Of a DNA stretch of 41,403 bases, positions 24,827-33,344 are shown piece after piece. Made by a program: the position numbers and the translations under genes. This DNA comes from an uncultured Blautia sp. GTDB taxonomy: Bacteria > Bacillota > Clostridia > Lachnospirales > Lachnospiraceae. The notes below the pieces were generated by a model. That model was not told the DNA's origin, did no database searches, and saw only the letters and a list, made by a program, of their open reading frames with translations. The stretch covers positions 1-41,403 of the forward strand of contig CAKRRX010000006.1 of NCBI GenBank assembly GCA_934394595.1. The letters are read 5' to 3'. Numbering within the stretch: position 1 is the stretch's first letter; each line of letters begins with the position of its first letter.

Positions 24827-27295
24827 ATGAGCCAAAAAGTACTGCTGGTAGAAAAAGAGCGTTTCCTTCTGAACGACAGCAGAAAATACAGAATTACCGG
24901 TGTGATTTCAGAAAAGACTTCCATAGAAGGTTTTCTGGATGGAGAGACCATACCGGTATCTGTGAAAAATAAAACAACGCTGAGCCTTACGGAGAGGGCA
25001 ATTGACGAACAGTTTTCCGGAGGAATATGGGTGGAAGTTACACTTACTCTGCCGGAAAATCTGGAGACTCACAAACATCTGGAACTTTATGCAGTTTCCG
25101 GGAAAGACAGGCGCCTGTGGTACAGGGCCAAGGTACAGGAGCTTTTGAAAAAACAGGGAAAACCACAGTTTTTCCTGGATGAGGAAAAGGTACTGCGAGG
25201 GCAGAATGTGGTGGTGATTTCCGGATGGGCAGTGGCCAGAACTCCGGTGCAGATTTACTTGTGTGATGAAAATAAGCAGCCCCTTGATGTAAAGGTCAAA
25301 AGAAGCACCAGATTGGATGTGGTGGAGCTGTACAGTGAATGCCAGGTGGAAAAAGATTGTGGATTTTCCATGCATGTGGAATATCCATCTGGAAAGAAGC
25401 TGTACCTGGTGATAAAAGATCAGGAAGGCTGTAAATCTGTGTATAAGATCGGAACCTCCCAGGGTGAGATATTTATGGGAAAGGCCAGTACCTATGGAAA
25501 AAAGGCAGCTGCCTATTATCGAACTCATGGTATTTCCTCTCTGGCGAAAAAATCCATACAAAAGATCCATGAAATTCAGCAGGGAAAAGGTCAGTATGGT
25601 ACCTGGCTTAAGGAAAACAAAGTGACCAGACAGGAACTGAAGCAACAGAGGAACACCACTTTTCCGGAAGATATCCGGATCAGTATTGTGGTACCTTTGT
25701 ATAAAACGGATAAATATCTGTTAAAAGAACTGGTGGATTCTGTGCTTGCACAGACCTATGAAAACTGGGAACTGTGCCTTTCAGATGGAAGCGGGAAGGA
25801 TTCTCCAATCAGAAAAATCCTGGAAGAGTATCAGAAAAAGGATTCCAGGATCCGTGTGGTATTTCATGAAGAACAGCTGAGGATTTCCGAAAACACCAAT
25901 GCCGCCATTGGGATTGCTACTGGTAATTATATTGCCTTTGCAGATCATGACGATACACTGGCAGAAGAAGCCCTGTATCAGATGGCAGCGGAAATTTCCA
26001 GACATCCTGAAGCAGAACTTTTGTATTCAGATGAAGATGTAATTGATATAAAAGGAAAGCGGCTGCTTCCCCATTTCAAGCCGGACTACAATCCGGATTA
26101 TCTGTGCTGTGTGAATTATATATGCCATCTGGTAGTGGTAAAAAGAGAACTTCTTGACCGGGTTGGCCTTTTGCGAAAAGAATACGATGGCTCCCAGGAC
26201 TATGATTTTCTGCTGAGATGCACGGAAAATACCCGGAATATCCGTCATGTGCCCAGGATTTTGTATCACTGGAGAAGCCATGAGGGTTCTACAGCAGGCA
26301 ATCCGGATGACAAGCCATATGCTGTGATTGCCGGGGAGAAAGCTCTTTTGGCACATTATGAACGCCTTGGAATTAAGGCTGAGGTGGAATATACCGGAAA
26401 CCCGGTTGTTTTCAGAACCCGTTTCGCAATAGAGGGAAATCCCAGAGTATCTATTCTGATCCCAAATAAAGATCACACAGATGATCTGGAAAAATGTATT
26501 TCCTCTATTATGGAAAAAAGTACCTGGAAAAATATTCAGATCATAGTTATTGAAAATAACAGTGAGGAAGAAAAAACTTATCGTTATTATGAAGAGGTTC
26601 AGAAGCGTTTTCCTGCAGTACAGGTAGTGGTCTGGGATGGACCGTTTAACTATTCGGCAATCAATAATTTTGGTGCAAAATATGCAGATGGAGATTTTCT
26701 TCTTCTTCTGAACAATGATACAGAAGTGATTACTCCGGACTGGCTGGAAAGTATGATGGGATACTGTCAGCGAGAGGATGTAGGTATTGTAGGCGCCAAA
26801 CTTTTATATCCGGATAATACAGTACAGCATGCTGGTGTTGTGGTGGGAATCGCTGGATTTGCAGGTCATATTCTCACAGGATACGATCAGAATGCTCCTG
26901 GTTATCTATGGCGTCTGCAGACTGCCCAGGATGAAAGCGCTGTGACAGGAGCCTGCCTTATGGTAAAACGCAGTGTGTTTGATGCGTTGCAGGGACTTGA
27001 CGAGAGTTTTGCTGTGGCACTGAATGATATTGATTTCTGCCTGCGTGCAAGAAACCTTGGAAAACTGGTGGTATTTACGCCGGAAGCAAGGCTTTATCAT
27101 TATGAATCAAAATCAAGAGGTATGGAAAATACAGATGCAAAAAAAGCCCGTTTTCAGAAGGAAGTGGATCATTTCCGGGAACGCTATGGGGAGTTTCTGA
27201 AAGCAGGAGATCCCTACTATAATCCAAATCTCAGTATCGTACGTGGGGATTGCGCCCTGCGCATGGCTGCTGAAAAGAAGTATGAAGTGATATAA
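24827..27295 (+). CDS. Large two-domain GT2 glycosyltransferase with N-terminal beta domains
   Basis: An 822-residue protein. Residues 1 to about 210 are beta-rich, with a motif seen in many polysaccharide glycosyltransferases (ISGWAVARTPVQIYLCDE, then RLDVVELY). A first GT2 domain spans about 283-530 (ISIVVPLYKTDKY, DHDD at 373-376, HW motif in YHWRSHEGSTA). A second GT2 domain spans about 541-790 (VSILIPNKDH, NNDTE at 629-633, ALNDIDFCLRAR). Both have DxD-like metal-binding motifs, so two glycosidic bonds may be made by one protein. It starts 1 base after the preceding stop and closes this operon at a strong terminator. It is a paralogue of the 28908-30785 gene. Confidence 0.92.
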   Translation: MSQKVLLVEKERFLLNDSRKYRITGVISEKTSIEGFLDGETIPVSVKNKTTLSLTERAIDEQFSGGIWVEVTLTLPENLETHKHLELYAVSGKDRRLWYRAKVQELLKKQGKPQFFLDEEKVLRGQNVVVISGWAVARTPVQIYLCDENKQPLDVKVKRSTRLDVVELYSECQVEKDCGFSMHVEYPSGKKLYLVIKDQEGCKSVYKIGTSQGEIFMGKASTYGKKAAAYYRTHGISSLAKKSIQKIHEIQQGKGQYGTWLKENKVTRQELKQQRNTTFPEDIRISIVVPLYKTDKYLLKELVDSVLAQTYENWELCLSDGSGKDSPIRKILEEYQKKDSRIRVVFHEEQLRISENTNAAIGIATGNYIAFADHDDTLAEEALYQMAAEISRHPEAELLYSDEDVIDIKGKRLLPHFKPDYNPDYLCCVNYICHLVVVKRELLDRVGLLRKEYDGSQDYDFLLRCTENTRNIRHVPRILYHWRSHEGSTAGNPDDKPYAVIAGEKALLAHYERLGIKAEVEYTGNPVVFRTRFAIEGNPRVSILIPNKDHTDDLEKCISSIMEKSTWKNIQIIVIENNSEEEKTYRYYEEVQKRFPAVQVVVWDGPFNYSAINNFGAKYADGDFLLLLNNDTEVITPDWLESMMGYCQREDVGIVGAKLLYPDNTVQHAGVVVGIAGFAGHILTGYDQNAPGYLWRLQTAQDESAVTGACLMVKRSVFDALQGLDESFAVALNDIDFCLRARNLGKLVVFTPEARLYHYESKSRGMENTDAKKARFQKEVDHFRERYGEFLKAGDPYYNPNLSIVRGDCALRMAAEKKYEVI

Positions 27296-27322
27296 AACAG
27301 CTTTTGTGTAAAGAATGTGAAT

Positions 27323-27372
27323 AAAAAATCTGCCTGGGATGGATGGAAATCATCCTGCCAGGCAGATTTTTT
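27323..27372. terminator. Shared bidirectional terminator between convergent genes
   Basis: A 15-bp perfect stem, 27323-27337 with 27358-27372 (AAAAAATCTGCCTGG and its complement), with an inner stem GGATG (27341-27345)/CATCC (27351-27355). The A-run and T-run at the two ends allow termination of both the + strand glycosyltransferase and the - strand carboxypeptidase. Confidence 0.93.
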
Positions 27373-27404
27373 GTTTAAAAGTGGAAACGATTTTTTTTAA
27401 GGTA

Positions 27405-28655
27405 TCAGGACTTGATGATCTTTATCATTCTCCAGAGAAGCAGGATCAGAACAAGGAGCAGACCTGCTGCGATGATAAAATAAGGAATATAAGTATGATT
27501 CTCAGAATAAGTCCGGGCAGCCTGCATATTTTGCTCACCGTTTTGGATATCTGTGTCATCCTGTGCCTCCACAACCTCCAGAGTTGCAGATCCTACAGGT
27601 GTACCGCCAAAAAGGTAAGTGCGCTGGATCTCATTGCCATTTTGGGAATCCTGGGTAGTGAGGCTGTCTGTGGATGCGCCCACCGGAAGAACGACCTCTC
27701 CACCGGAAATGATACTGAAATCACTGTCACCAAGAGAAGCAATCTGGAACTGATCAAAGCCATAATTCAGAATGGAAGCTGCATCTGGTGCAGTCTGGCC
27801 TGAGGCACCTTTGAGGACTACGCTGATCAGTGTCATGCCATTTCGCTGTGCCGCGCAGACCAGGGTACTTCCGGAAGCCTCGGTGTAGCCCTCTTTTCCG
27901 CCGATGCAGCCCTCATAGAAACCGCTGTTTCCGGTATCTGTCATGGTGAACTTGCTGGTAAGATTACGGGCAGCCGCTTTATTAGTAGCTGGAATTGTGT
28001 AACTGGTAGCTGCGGCAATGGTGCGAAATGCATCATTTTGAATGGCCGCCTGCATGATCAGAGCCATATCGTGAGCTGTGGTGTGCTGATTTTCATCTGG
28101 TAATCCGGTGGGATTGGTGAAAACAGTATTGGTACAGCCAAGGGCTGTGGCACGGTCATTCATCATCTGTACAAAGGCTTCCACAGAACCGCCGGTATGC
28201 TCTGCAATCTGAAGGGCTATATCATTGGCAGAGGCAACCATGATAGCGTACAGACACTGTTCTATGGTAAAAACCTCGTCTACCTGAGAAGCAATGCTGG
28301 CGCCGCCATCTGTCACACCGGATACCCCGGTGGCAGTCATGGTCACTTCATCGGTAAGCTGACAATTCTCCAGTGCCAGAAGACAAGTCATGATCTTGAC
28401 CGTACTGCCGGGGTAAAGAACCTCGTCTGCATTTTTGGAATAGAGAATGGTATTGGTGCTGTCCTCCATCACAACAGCTGCTTCAGAAGAGATATCCGAA
28501 GCCTGGGGCCAGCCGGAAATAGAATTGGTGGCAATGGCTTGTGCTGTGTCCGAAGTGGTATCTGAGGCTTCCTCTGCAAATGCCGGAACCTGAAAAAACA
28601 GGGAGGCAGAAAGTCCAAGTGCGAGAAAACCTGCAAGTATTTTATGCTTTTTCAT
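27405..28655 (-). CDS. D-alanyl-D-alanine carboxypeptidase (DacA/PBP5 family), KEG in place of KTG
   Basis: These penicillin-binding proteins trim the terminal D-Ala of peptidoglycan stem peptides. The 416-residue protein has a signal peptide (about 1-27, ending AFA), SxxK as Ser84-Thr-Val-Lys87 (YPGSTVKIM), SxN as Ser142-Ala-Asn144, and a third motif Lys254-Glu-Gly256 (GGKEGYTEAS) where most relatives have KTG. A C-terminal membrane helix (about 390-410, FIIAAGLLLVLILLLW) replaces the usual amphipathic anchor. GGAG lies 10 bases before the start. It is the only - strand gene inside the polysaccharide cluster and has its own promoter and terminator. Confidence 0.92.
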   Translation of the reverse strand: MKKHKILAGFLALGLSASLFFQVPAFAEEASDTTSDTAQAIATNSISGWPQASDISSEAAVVMEDSTNTILYSKNADEVLYPGSTVKIMTCLLALENCQLTDEVTMTATGVSGVTDGGASIASQVDEVFTIEQCLYAIMVASANDIALQIAEHTGGSVEAFVQMMNDRATALGCTNTVFTNPTGLPDENQHTTAHDMALIMQAAIQNDAFRTIAAATSYTIPATNKAAARNLTSKFTMTDTGNSGFYEGCIGGKEGYTEASGSTLVCAAQRNGMTLISVVLKGASGQTAPDAASILNYGFDQFQIASLGDSDFSIISGGEVVLPVGASTDSLTTQDSQNGNEIQRTYLFGGTPVGSATLEVVEAQDDTDIQNGEQNMQAARTYSENHTYIPYFIIAAGLLLVLILLLWRMIKIIKS

Positions 28656-28695
28656 AACGTATAAACTCCTGTATAAAGATCATAATATCGAAAAC

Positions 28696-28763
28696 ATTAT
28701 AGAGCCTGTTTTAAACATGCTTAAGTCTTCCTATTATAACATATCCTTTATTTTCTCTGTAAA
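28696..28763 (-). promoter_or_regulatory. Candidate promoters of the D,D-carboxypeptidase gene
   Basis: Two TATAAT -10 hexamers are present on the - strand. One (complement of 28733-28738) has a TGT extension and a TTTACA 19 bases upstream (complement of 28758-28763). The other (complement of 28696-28701) has only a poor -35, TTAAGC, 17 bases upstream. Confidence 0.5.
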
Positions 28764-28847
28764 TTTAAAATTTATTCGCGTTTTTACCGCTATATATCAT
28801 CATATCCCAAATACTACAGCAATTCAACCATTCTTTTTACAGCTTCC

Positions 28848-28876
28848 TTGCAAAATTGTTGCCGCAATGTTAAAAT
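28848..28876 (+). promoter_or_regulatory. Promoter of the second polysaccharide transcription unit
   Basis: TTGCAA (28848-28853), a 17-base spacer and TAAAAT (28871-28876). The expected leader to ATG 28908 is about 25 bases. It is divergent from the carboxypeptidase promoters; the 252-base gap 28656-28907 holds these promoters and nothing else I can identify. Confidence 0.7.
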
Positions 28877-28907
28877 AGAAGTTATCATAAAAGCAAAGGA
28901 TTTAAAT

Positions 28908-30785
28908 ATGAGCGAAAAGAATGCATCAGAGGGGCGGATCCAGTGGAGCCGTTTCTTCAAAAAACTATCTCCTTACATGATCAGGAAGGGGCTTTTGTAT
29001 CTGAAGCATTACGGTCCCCGGGAATTCTGGGTGCGCCTGCATGAACGATTTGAACCGGAAGAGATTCCCTATGGTCCCTGGTACGATGCCTATGTACCGG
29101 ATCAGTCGATCCTTGACAAACAGAAAAAGAAAAAATTTGCCTATGCACCATTGATCAGCATTGTGGTGCCTGCATACCGTACCCCTGAGAAATTCCTCAG
29201 ACAGCTGATCGGGTCCCTTCAGGCGCAGACCTACTCCAACTGGGAGCTTTGTCTGGCAAATGGAAGTCCGGAAGATCAGACAATGGAGGCGGTTCTTGAG
29301 GAATACCGCAGCCAGGATGCCAGAGTGCGCTGGAAGGATCTGGGGGAGAATCTGGGAATTGCACAGAATACTAATGAGGCATTTTCCATGGCAAGAGGAG
29401 AATTTATAGGACTTTTGGATCATGACGATCTTCTGGCACCAAATGCATTGTATGAGATTGTAAATGCATTAAATTCCCACGAAAATGCAGATGCTGTCTA
29501 TACAGATGAGGATAAGGTCACTGCGGAGCTGGATGAACACTTTCAGCCACATTTTAAGCCGGATTTCAGCCTGGATCTCCTTCGGTCCAATAATTATATC
29601 TGTCATTTTTTTGTGGTGAGAACAGCACTTGTGGAGCAGGTAGGGGGCTTTCGAAAGGAATTTGACGGAGCCCAGGATTATGATTTTATTTTCCGGTGTG
29701 TGGAACAGGCCAGAGAAGTGGTGCATGTACCGGAAATCCTCTATCATTGGCGGACACATAAGGCATCTACCGCAGATAATCCTGCCAGTAAGATGTATGC
29801 CTTTGAAGCGGGAAAGGAGGCAATTGAAGCCCACCTGGAACGAGTGGGAGTGAAGGGATGTGTCAGCCACACTCCGGATCTTGGATTTTACCGGGTAAAG
29901 TATCCGGTTCAGGGACATCCCCTGGTATCCATTATCATTCCCAATAAAGATGAAAAGGAGACTCTGGAAAATTGTCTGGAGTCCATTAAAAAGAATACTT
30001 TATACGACAATTATGAGATTATCATTGTGGAAAATAACAGCACCACAGATGAGATTTTTGAGTATTACAAAAAGCTGTCAAAAGATCCCAGGATCCATCT
30101 GATCTGTTGGAAAAAAGAGTTTAATTATTCTGCGATCAACAATTTTGGCGTGAAAAATGCCAGAGGAGAATATCTTCTGTTCCTGAATAATGACGTTACT
30201 GTGATCACGCCGGATTGGATCGGTGAGATGCTTGGTGTATGTCAGAGAAAAGAAGTGGGCATTGTAGGTGCCAAGCTGATCTATCCGGACAATACTATTC
30301 AGCATGCAGGCTGTGTGGTGGGAATCGGTGGAATCGCAGGACATATGTTTGTAGATATGCCTGCTGACAGAACAGGCTATCTGCACAAGGCATCTATTTT
30401 GCAGGATATGAGTGCAGTGACAGCTGCGTGTATGATGATGAAGCGAAGTGCTTTTGACAAAGCAGGTGGTTTCACAGAGAAGCTTTCCGTGGCATTTAAT
30501 GATGTAGACCTGTGTCTGAAGATCCGAAAGGCAGGTTATCTGGTGGTTTATGATCCTTATGTGAAGCTGTATCATATGGAGTCCAAGACCAGAGGTGCGG
30601 AAAACGATGATGCCAAGATACGCAGATTTCAGTCAGAAATTGAATATATGCGCAGCAACTGGATTGATATACTGAAAAACGGGGATCCCTATTACAATAA
30701 GAATCTTTCGCTGACAAAATGGAACTATTCACTGAAACCCATTCCAGGTATGAATGGAAAAAAAGAAGACAGAAATGAGAATTAA
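28908..30785 (+). CDS. Two-domain GT2 glycosyltransferase, paralogue of 24827-27295
   Basis: A 625-residue protein. A short N-terminal helical part (residues 1-75) precedes GT2 domain A (about 82-330: ISIVVPAYRTPEKF, DHDD at 171-174, YHWRTHKASTA) and GT2 domain B (about 339-590: VSIIIPNKDE, LFLNNDVTV, AFNDVDLCLKIR). Domain order and motifs match the 24827-27295 protein, but the beta-rich N-terminal part is missing. ATG 28908 with AAAGGA (28895-28900) 7 bases upstream is preferred; the upstream in-frame TTG 28848 lies within the promoter -35. It probably adds sugars, perhaps rhamnose, to the lipid-linked glycan. Confidence 0.92.
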   Translation: MSEKNASEGRIQWSRFFKKLSPYMIRKGLLYLKHYGPREFWVRLHERFEPEEIPYGPWYDAYVPDQSILDKQKKKKFAYAPLISIVVPAYRTPEKFLRQLIGSLQAQTYSNWELCLANGSPEDQTMEAVLEEYRSQDARVRWKDLGENLGIAQNTNEAFSMARGEFIGLLDHDDLLAPNALYEIVNALNSHENADAVYTDEDKVTAELDEHFQPHFKPDFSLDLLRSNNYICHFFVVRTALVEQVGGFRKEFDGAQDYDFIFRCVEQAREVVHVPEILYHWRTHKASTADNPASKMYAFEAGKEAIEAHLERVGVKGCVSHTPDLGFYRVKYPVQGHPLVSIIIPNKDEKETLENCLESIKKNTLYDNYEIIIVENNSTTDEIFEYYKKLSKDPRIHLICWKKEFNYSAINNFGVKNARGEYLLFLNNDVTVITPDWIGEMLGVCQRKEVGIVGAKLIYPDNTIQHAGCVVGIGGIAGHMFVDMPADRTGYLHKASILQDMSAVTAACMMMKRSAFDKAGGFTEKLSVAFNDVDLCLKIRKAGYLVVYDPYVKLYHMESKTRGAENDDAKIRRFQSEIEYMRSNWIDILKNGDPYYNKNLSLTKWNYSLKPIPGMNGKKEDRNEN

Positions 30786-30794
30786 GGAGAAATT

Positions 30795-31751
30795 ATGCAG
30801 GAAGTATCAGTCATAATTCCCAATTATAATGGCATTGCATATCTGGACGGAGTACTTGCCAGTCTGGAGAGACAGACATGCAGGGATTTTGAGACGATTT
30901 TAGTAGATAATGGTTCAGCCGATGGAAGTGTGGCTTTTGTAACCGGAAATTACCCATGGGTACACATTGTGGAGCTGCCGGAGAATTTTGGCTTTTCAAG
31001 AGCTGTAAATGAGGGAATTTACGCATCCAGAACACCTTATGTGCTGCTTTTAAATAATGACACTGAGGTGGAGACGGATTTTGTAGAAGAGATGCTTCGG
31101 TGTATCAGACGCCATGAAAACGCATTTTCCTGCAGTGCCCGTATGGTTCGTTTTCATCAGAGGGACCGGATCGATGATGCGGGAAACTATTACTGTGCTC
31201 TGGGATGGGCTTTTGCAAGAGGAAAGGGAAAAGATATCCACTGTTTTGAAAAAGAGCAGAAAATTTTTACCTCCTGTGCCGGCGCTGCGATTTACCGGAA
31301 AAAGATATTCGAAAAGATCGGATATTTTGATGAAGAGCATTTTGCCTATCTTGAGGATATTGATGTGGGATACAGGGCAAGGATCCAGGGATATGAGAAC
31401 TGGTTTGCCCCAAAGGCTGTGGTGTATCATATGGGAAGCGGAACCAGTGGTTCCAGGTACAACCAGTTTAAGACAAGATACTCTTCCAGGAACAATATTT
31501 ACCTGATCTACAAAAATATGCCGTTTTTGCAGATCCTTCTGAATTTACCGTTTCTGTTAGTGGGATTTGGTCTGAAAATCCTGTTTTTTATTCAGAAAGG
31601 AATGGGAAGAGAGTATATTGCCGGTATTAAAAATGGCTTTCAGCTTTGCCACCGTGACCGGAAGGTAAAATTCCAGGTGAAAAATCTGGGACATTATATC
31701 AGGATCCAACTGGAGCTGTGGGCAAACCTGGTGCGTAGGTTTGCCAGCTGA
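30795..31751 (+). CDS. GT2 glycosyltransferase (rhamnosyltransferase-like)
   Basis: A 318-residue single-domain GT2 enzyme: VSVIIPNYNGIAYL at the N-terminus, VDNGSADGS for nucleotide binding, LLNNDTEVE as the DxD-type motif and FAYLEDIDVGYRARIQGY as the catalytic-base block. A hydrophobic C-terminal segment (about residues 243-268) suggests membrane association. It resembles rhamnosyltransferases of the family often seen beside rfbC, but the donor sugar cannot be settled from sequence. AAGGAG overlaps the upstream stop, and the start is 9 bases after it, so it is co-transcribed with the two-domain enzyme. Confidence 0.92.
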   Translation: MQEVSVIIPNYNGIAYLDGVLASLERQTCRDFETILVDNGSADGSVAFVTGNYPWVHIVELPENFGFSRAVNEGIYASRTPYVLLLNNDTEVETDFVEEMLRCIRRHENAFSCSARMVRFHQRDRIDDAGNYYCALGWAFARGKGKDIHCFEKEQKIFTSCAGAAIYRKKIFEKIGYFDEEHFAYLEDIDVGYRARIQGYENWFAPKAVVYHMGSGTSGSRYNQFKTRYSSRNNIYLIYKNMPFLQILLNLPFLLVGFGLKILFFIQKGMGREYIAGIKNGFQLCHRDRKVKFQVKNLGHYIRIQLELWANLVRRFAS

Positions 31752-31803
31752 AATGGCAGGAATCAGAGACTTTTTCAAATGCGCTCCAGGTATTTGGAAC
31801 AAC

Positions 31804-31828
31804 TCATTTATAAAAGTTTTATAAATGA
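31804..31828. promoter_or_regulatory. Perfect 25-bp palindrome, candidate operator
   Basis: TCATTTATAAAA (31804-31815) and TTTTATAAATGA (31817-31828) are exact reverse complements around one G. It lies in the 175-base gap ahead of the sugar-phosphate transferase gene, just upstream of a possible promoter. AT-only content and lack of a GC stem argue against a terminator. Confidence 0.6.
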
Positions 31829-31840
31829 TGTCATAAGAAT

Positions 31841-31870
31841 TTGTTGCAATTCTGTTATAACTATTATAAG
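31841..31870 (+). promoter_or_regulatory. Possible promoter of the sugar-phosphate transferase gene
   Basis: TTGTTG (31841-31846) and TATAAG (31865-31870) with an 18-base spacer; other register choices (TATTAT at 31862, TATAAC at 31856) exist. The palindrome is 12 bases upstream. Confidence 0.35.
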
Positions 31871-31926
31871 ATAGAGAAAGTTGTAAGCCTGAAAAGGCAA
31901 CGTAAAGAAAACAGAGGTGGCAGAGA

Positions 31927-33330
31927 TTGATTAAGGACAATCAGAAAAATTTCAGTCGTCTCCATGTTGTGATCGATGCCTGCGTTATTACCATATCGTA
32001 TTTTTGTGCATGGGCACTGAGGTTTATAGGACCTTTTGCAGCCAGTGCAGTCAGGGCACGAAGCTTTGAACAGTATATGTCTGCCCTGATTTTTATACTG
32101 CCTGCATATTTACTGCTGTATCATGCATTTTCCCTGTATGAACCGTTGCGGATGCAGGGACGCAGACTGGTTCTTTCCAACATTGTCAAGGCAAACTCCC
32201 TTGGTATTCTGATCACTACCTTTATTTTGTATACTATTGAAGAGGGCGATATTTCCCGTTCCGTGCTTTATATGTTTTACGGAATCTGTATCTGCGCAAG
32301 CTTTGGAGCCAGAATGCTCATTTTTTACAGTCTGCGCAAGATACGTAAGCGGGGAATGAATCAGAAGCAGGTGGTGCTGGTTGGATACAGCCGGGCAGCA
32401 GAGGAGTATATAGACCGTATTATACAGAATCCTCAGTGGGGATACGTTGTCCGTGGAATCCTGGATGATAATATTCCGGCAGGGACAATGTACAAGGGGA
32501 TTAAGGTAATCGGAAGAATCGCAAATCTGAATGTAATCCTGCCAGAGAACCGACTGGATGAGATTGCGATCACGCTGGGACTGAATGAATATTACAGACT
32601 GGAGGAGATTGTTGCGCTTTGCGAGAAATCAGGAGTGCATACAAAATTTATTCCGGATTATAATAAGATTATTCCCACAAAACCATATACAGAGGATATT
32701 CTGGGACTTCCGGTAATAAATATCCGTTATGTTCCGTTGAGCAATACTTTTAATTTCATGATAAAGCGTTCTATGGATATCGTGGGATCGATTATAGGAA
32801 TCATTGTGTCTTCGCCGGTTATGCTGGTGATGTGCATCCTGATCAAGCTTACCTCTCCGGGTCCTCTGATCTACAGACAGGAAAGAGTGGGACTTCATAA
32901 TAAGACCTTCTGGATGTACAAGTTCCGTTCCATGGAAATCCAGCCTGAAGCAGAGGAAAAGAAGGCCTGGACAGTGAAAAATGATCCCAGGGTTACAGGA
33001 ATCGGCAGGTTTATGCGAAGAACCAGCATTGATGAGCTGCCACAGCTGTTTAATATTCTGAAAGGGGATATGAGCCTTGTGGGACCAAGACCTGAGAGAC
33101 CATTTTTTGTGGAAAAATTCCGTGAAGAGATTCCCAGATATATGGTGAAGCATCAGGTAAGACCAGGACTCACAGGATGGGCCCAGGTAAACGGATACAG
33201 AGGGGATACCTCCATCCGTAAGAGAATCGAATATGATCTCTATTACATTGAAAACTGGACAGTAGGACTTGATATTAAGATTTTGTTTCTTACCATATTT
33301 AAGGGATTTGTGAATAAGAATGCGTATTGA
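31927..33330 (+). CDS. Polyprenyl-phosphate sugar-1-phosphate transferase (WcaJ/WbaP family)
   Basis: This enzyme starts glycan synthesis by moving a sugar-1-phosphate onto undecaprenyl phosphate. The 467-residue protein has about four or five N-terminal membrane helices (residues 12-120), a middle Rossmann-like domain (about 140-260, VVLVGYSRAAEEYI), and the C-terminal transferase domain (about 276-467) with PGPLIYRQERVG, MYKFRSM, RRTSIDELPQLFNIL and SLVGPRPERP. The start is TTG 31927 with GAGGTGG (31913-31919) 7 bases upstream. The initiating sugar is not predictable; Glc-1-P or Gal-1-P are common in this family. Confidence 0.94.
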   Translation: MIKDNQKNFSRLHVVIDACVITISYFCAWALRFIGPFAASAVRARSFEQYMSALIFILPAYLLLYHAFSLYEPLRMQGRRLVLSNIVKANSLGILITTFILYTIEEGDISRSVLYMFYGICICASFGARMLIFYSLRKIRKRGMNQKQVVLVGYSRAAEEYIDRIIQNPQWGYVVRGILDDNIPAGTMYKGIKVIGRIANLNVILPENRLDEIAITLGLNEYYRLEEIVALCEKSGVHTKFIPDYNKIIPTKPYTEDILGLPVINIRYVPLSNTFNFMIKRSMDIVGSIIGIIVSSPVMLVMCILIKLTSPGPLIYRQERVGLHNKTFWMYKFRSMEIQPEAEEKKAWTVKNDPRVTGIGRFMRRTSIDELPQLFNILKGDMSLVGPRPERPFFVEKFREEIPRYMVKHQVRPGLTGWAQVNGYRGDTSIRKRIEYDLYYIENWTVGLDIKILFLTIFKGFVNKNAY

Positions 33331-33344
33331 GAAAGGAAAGAAAA

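Noticed and set aside
27339..27803. 154-codon + strand open frame opposite the carboxypeptidase gene
   Set aside because: It begins inside the bidirectional terminator and reads antisense through a well-supported gene; composition is not protein-like.
31749..31790. Terminator after the 30795-31751 glycosyltransferase
   Set aside because: A short GCCA/TGGC hairpin spans the stop codon but no proper T-run follows it.
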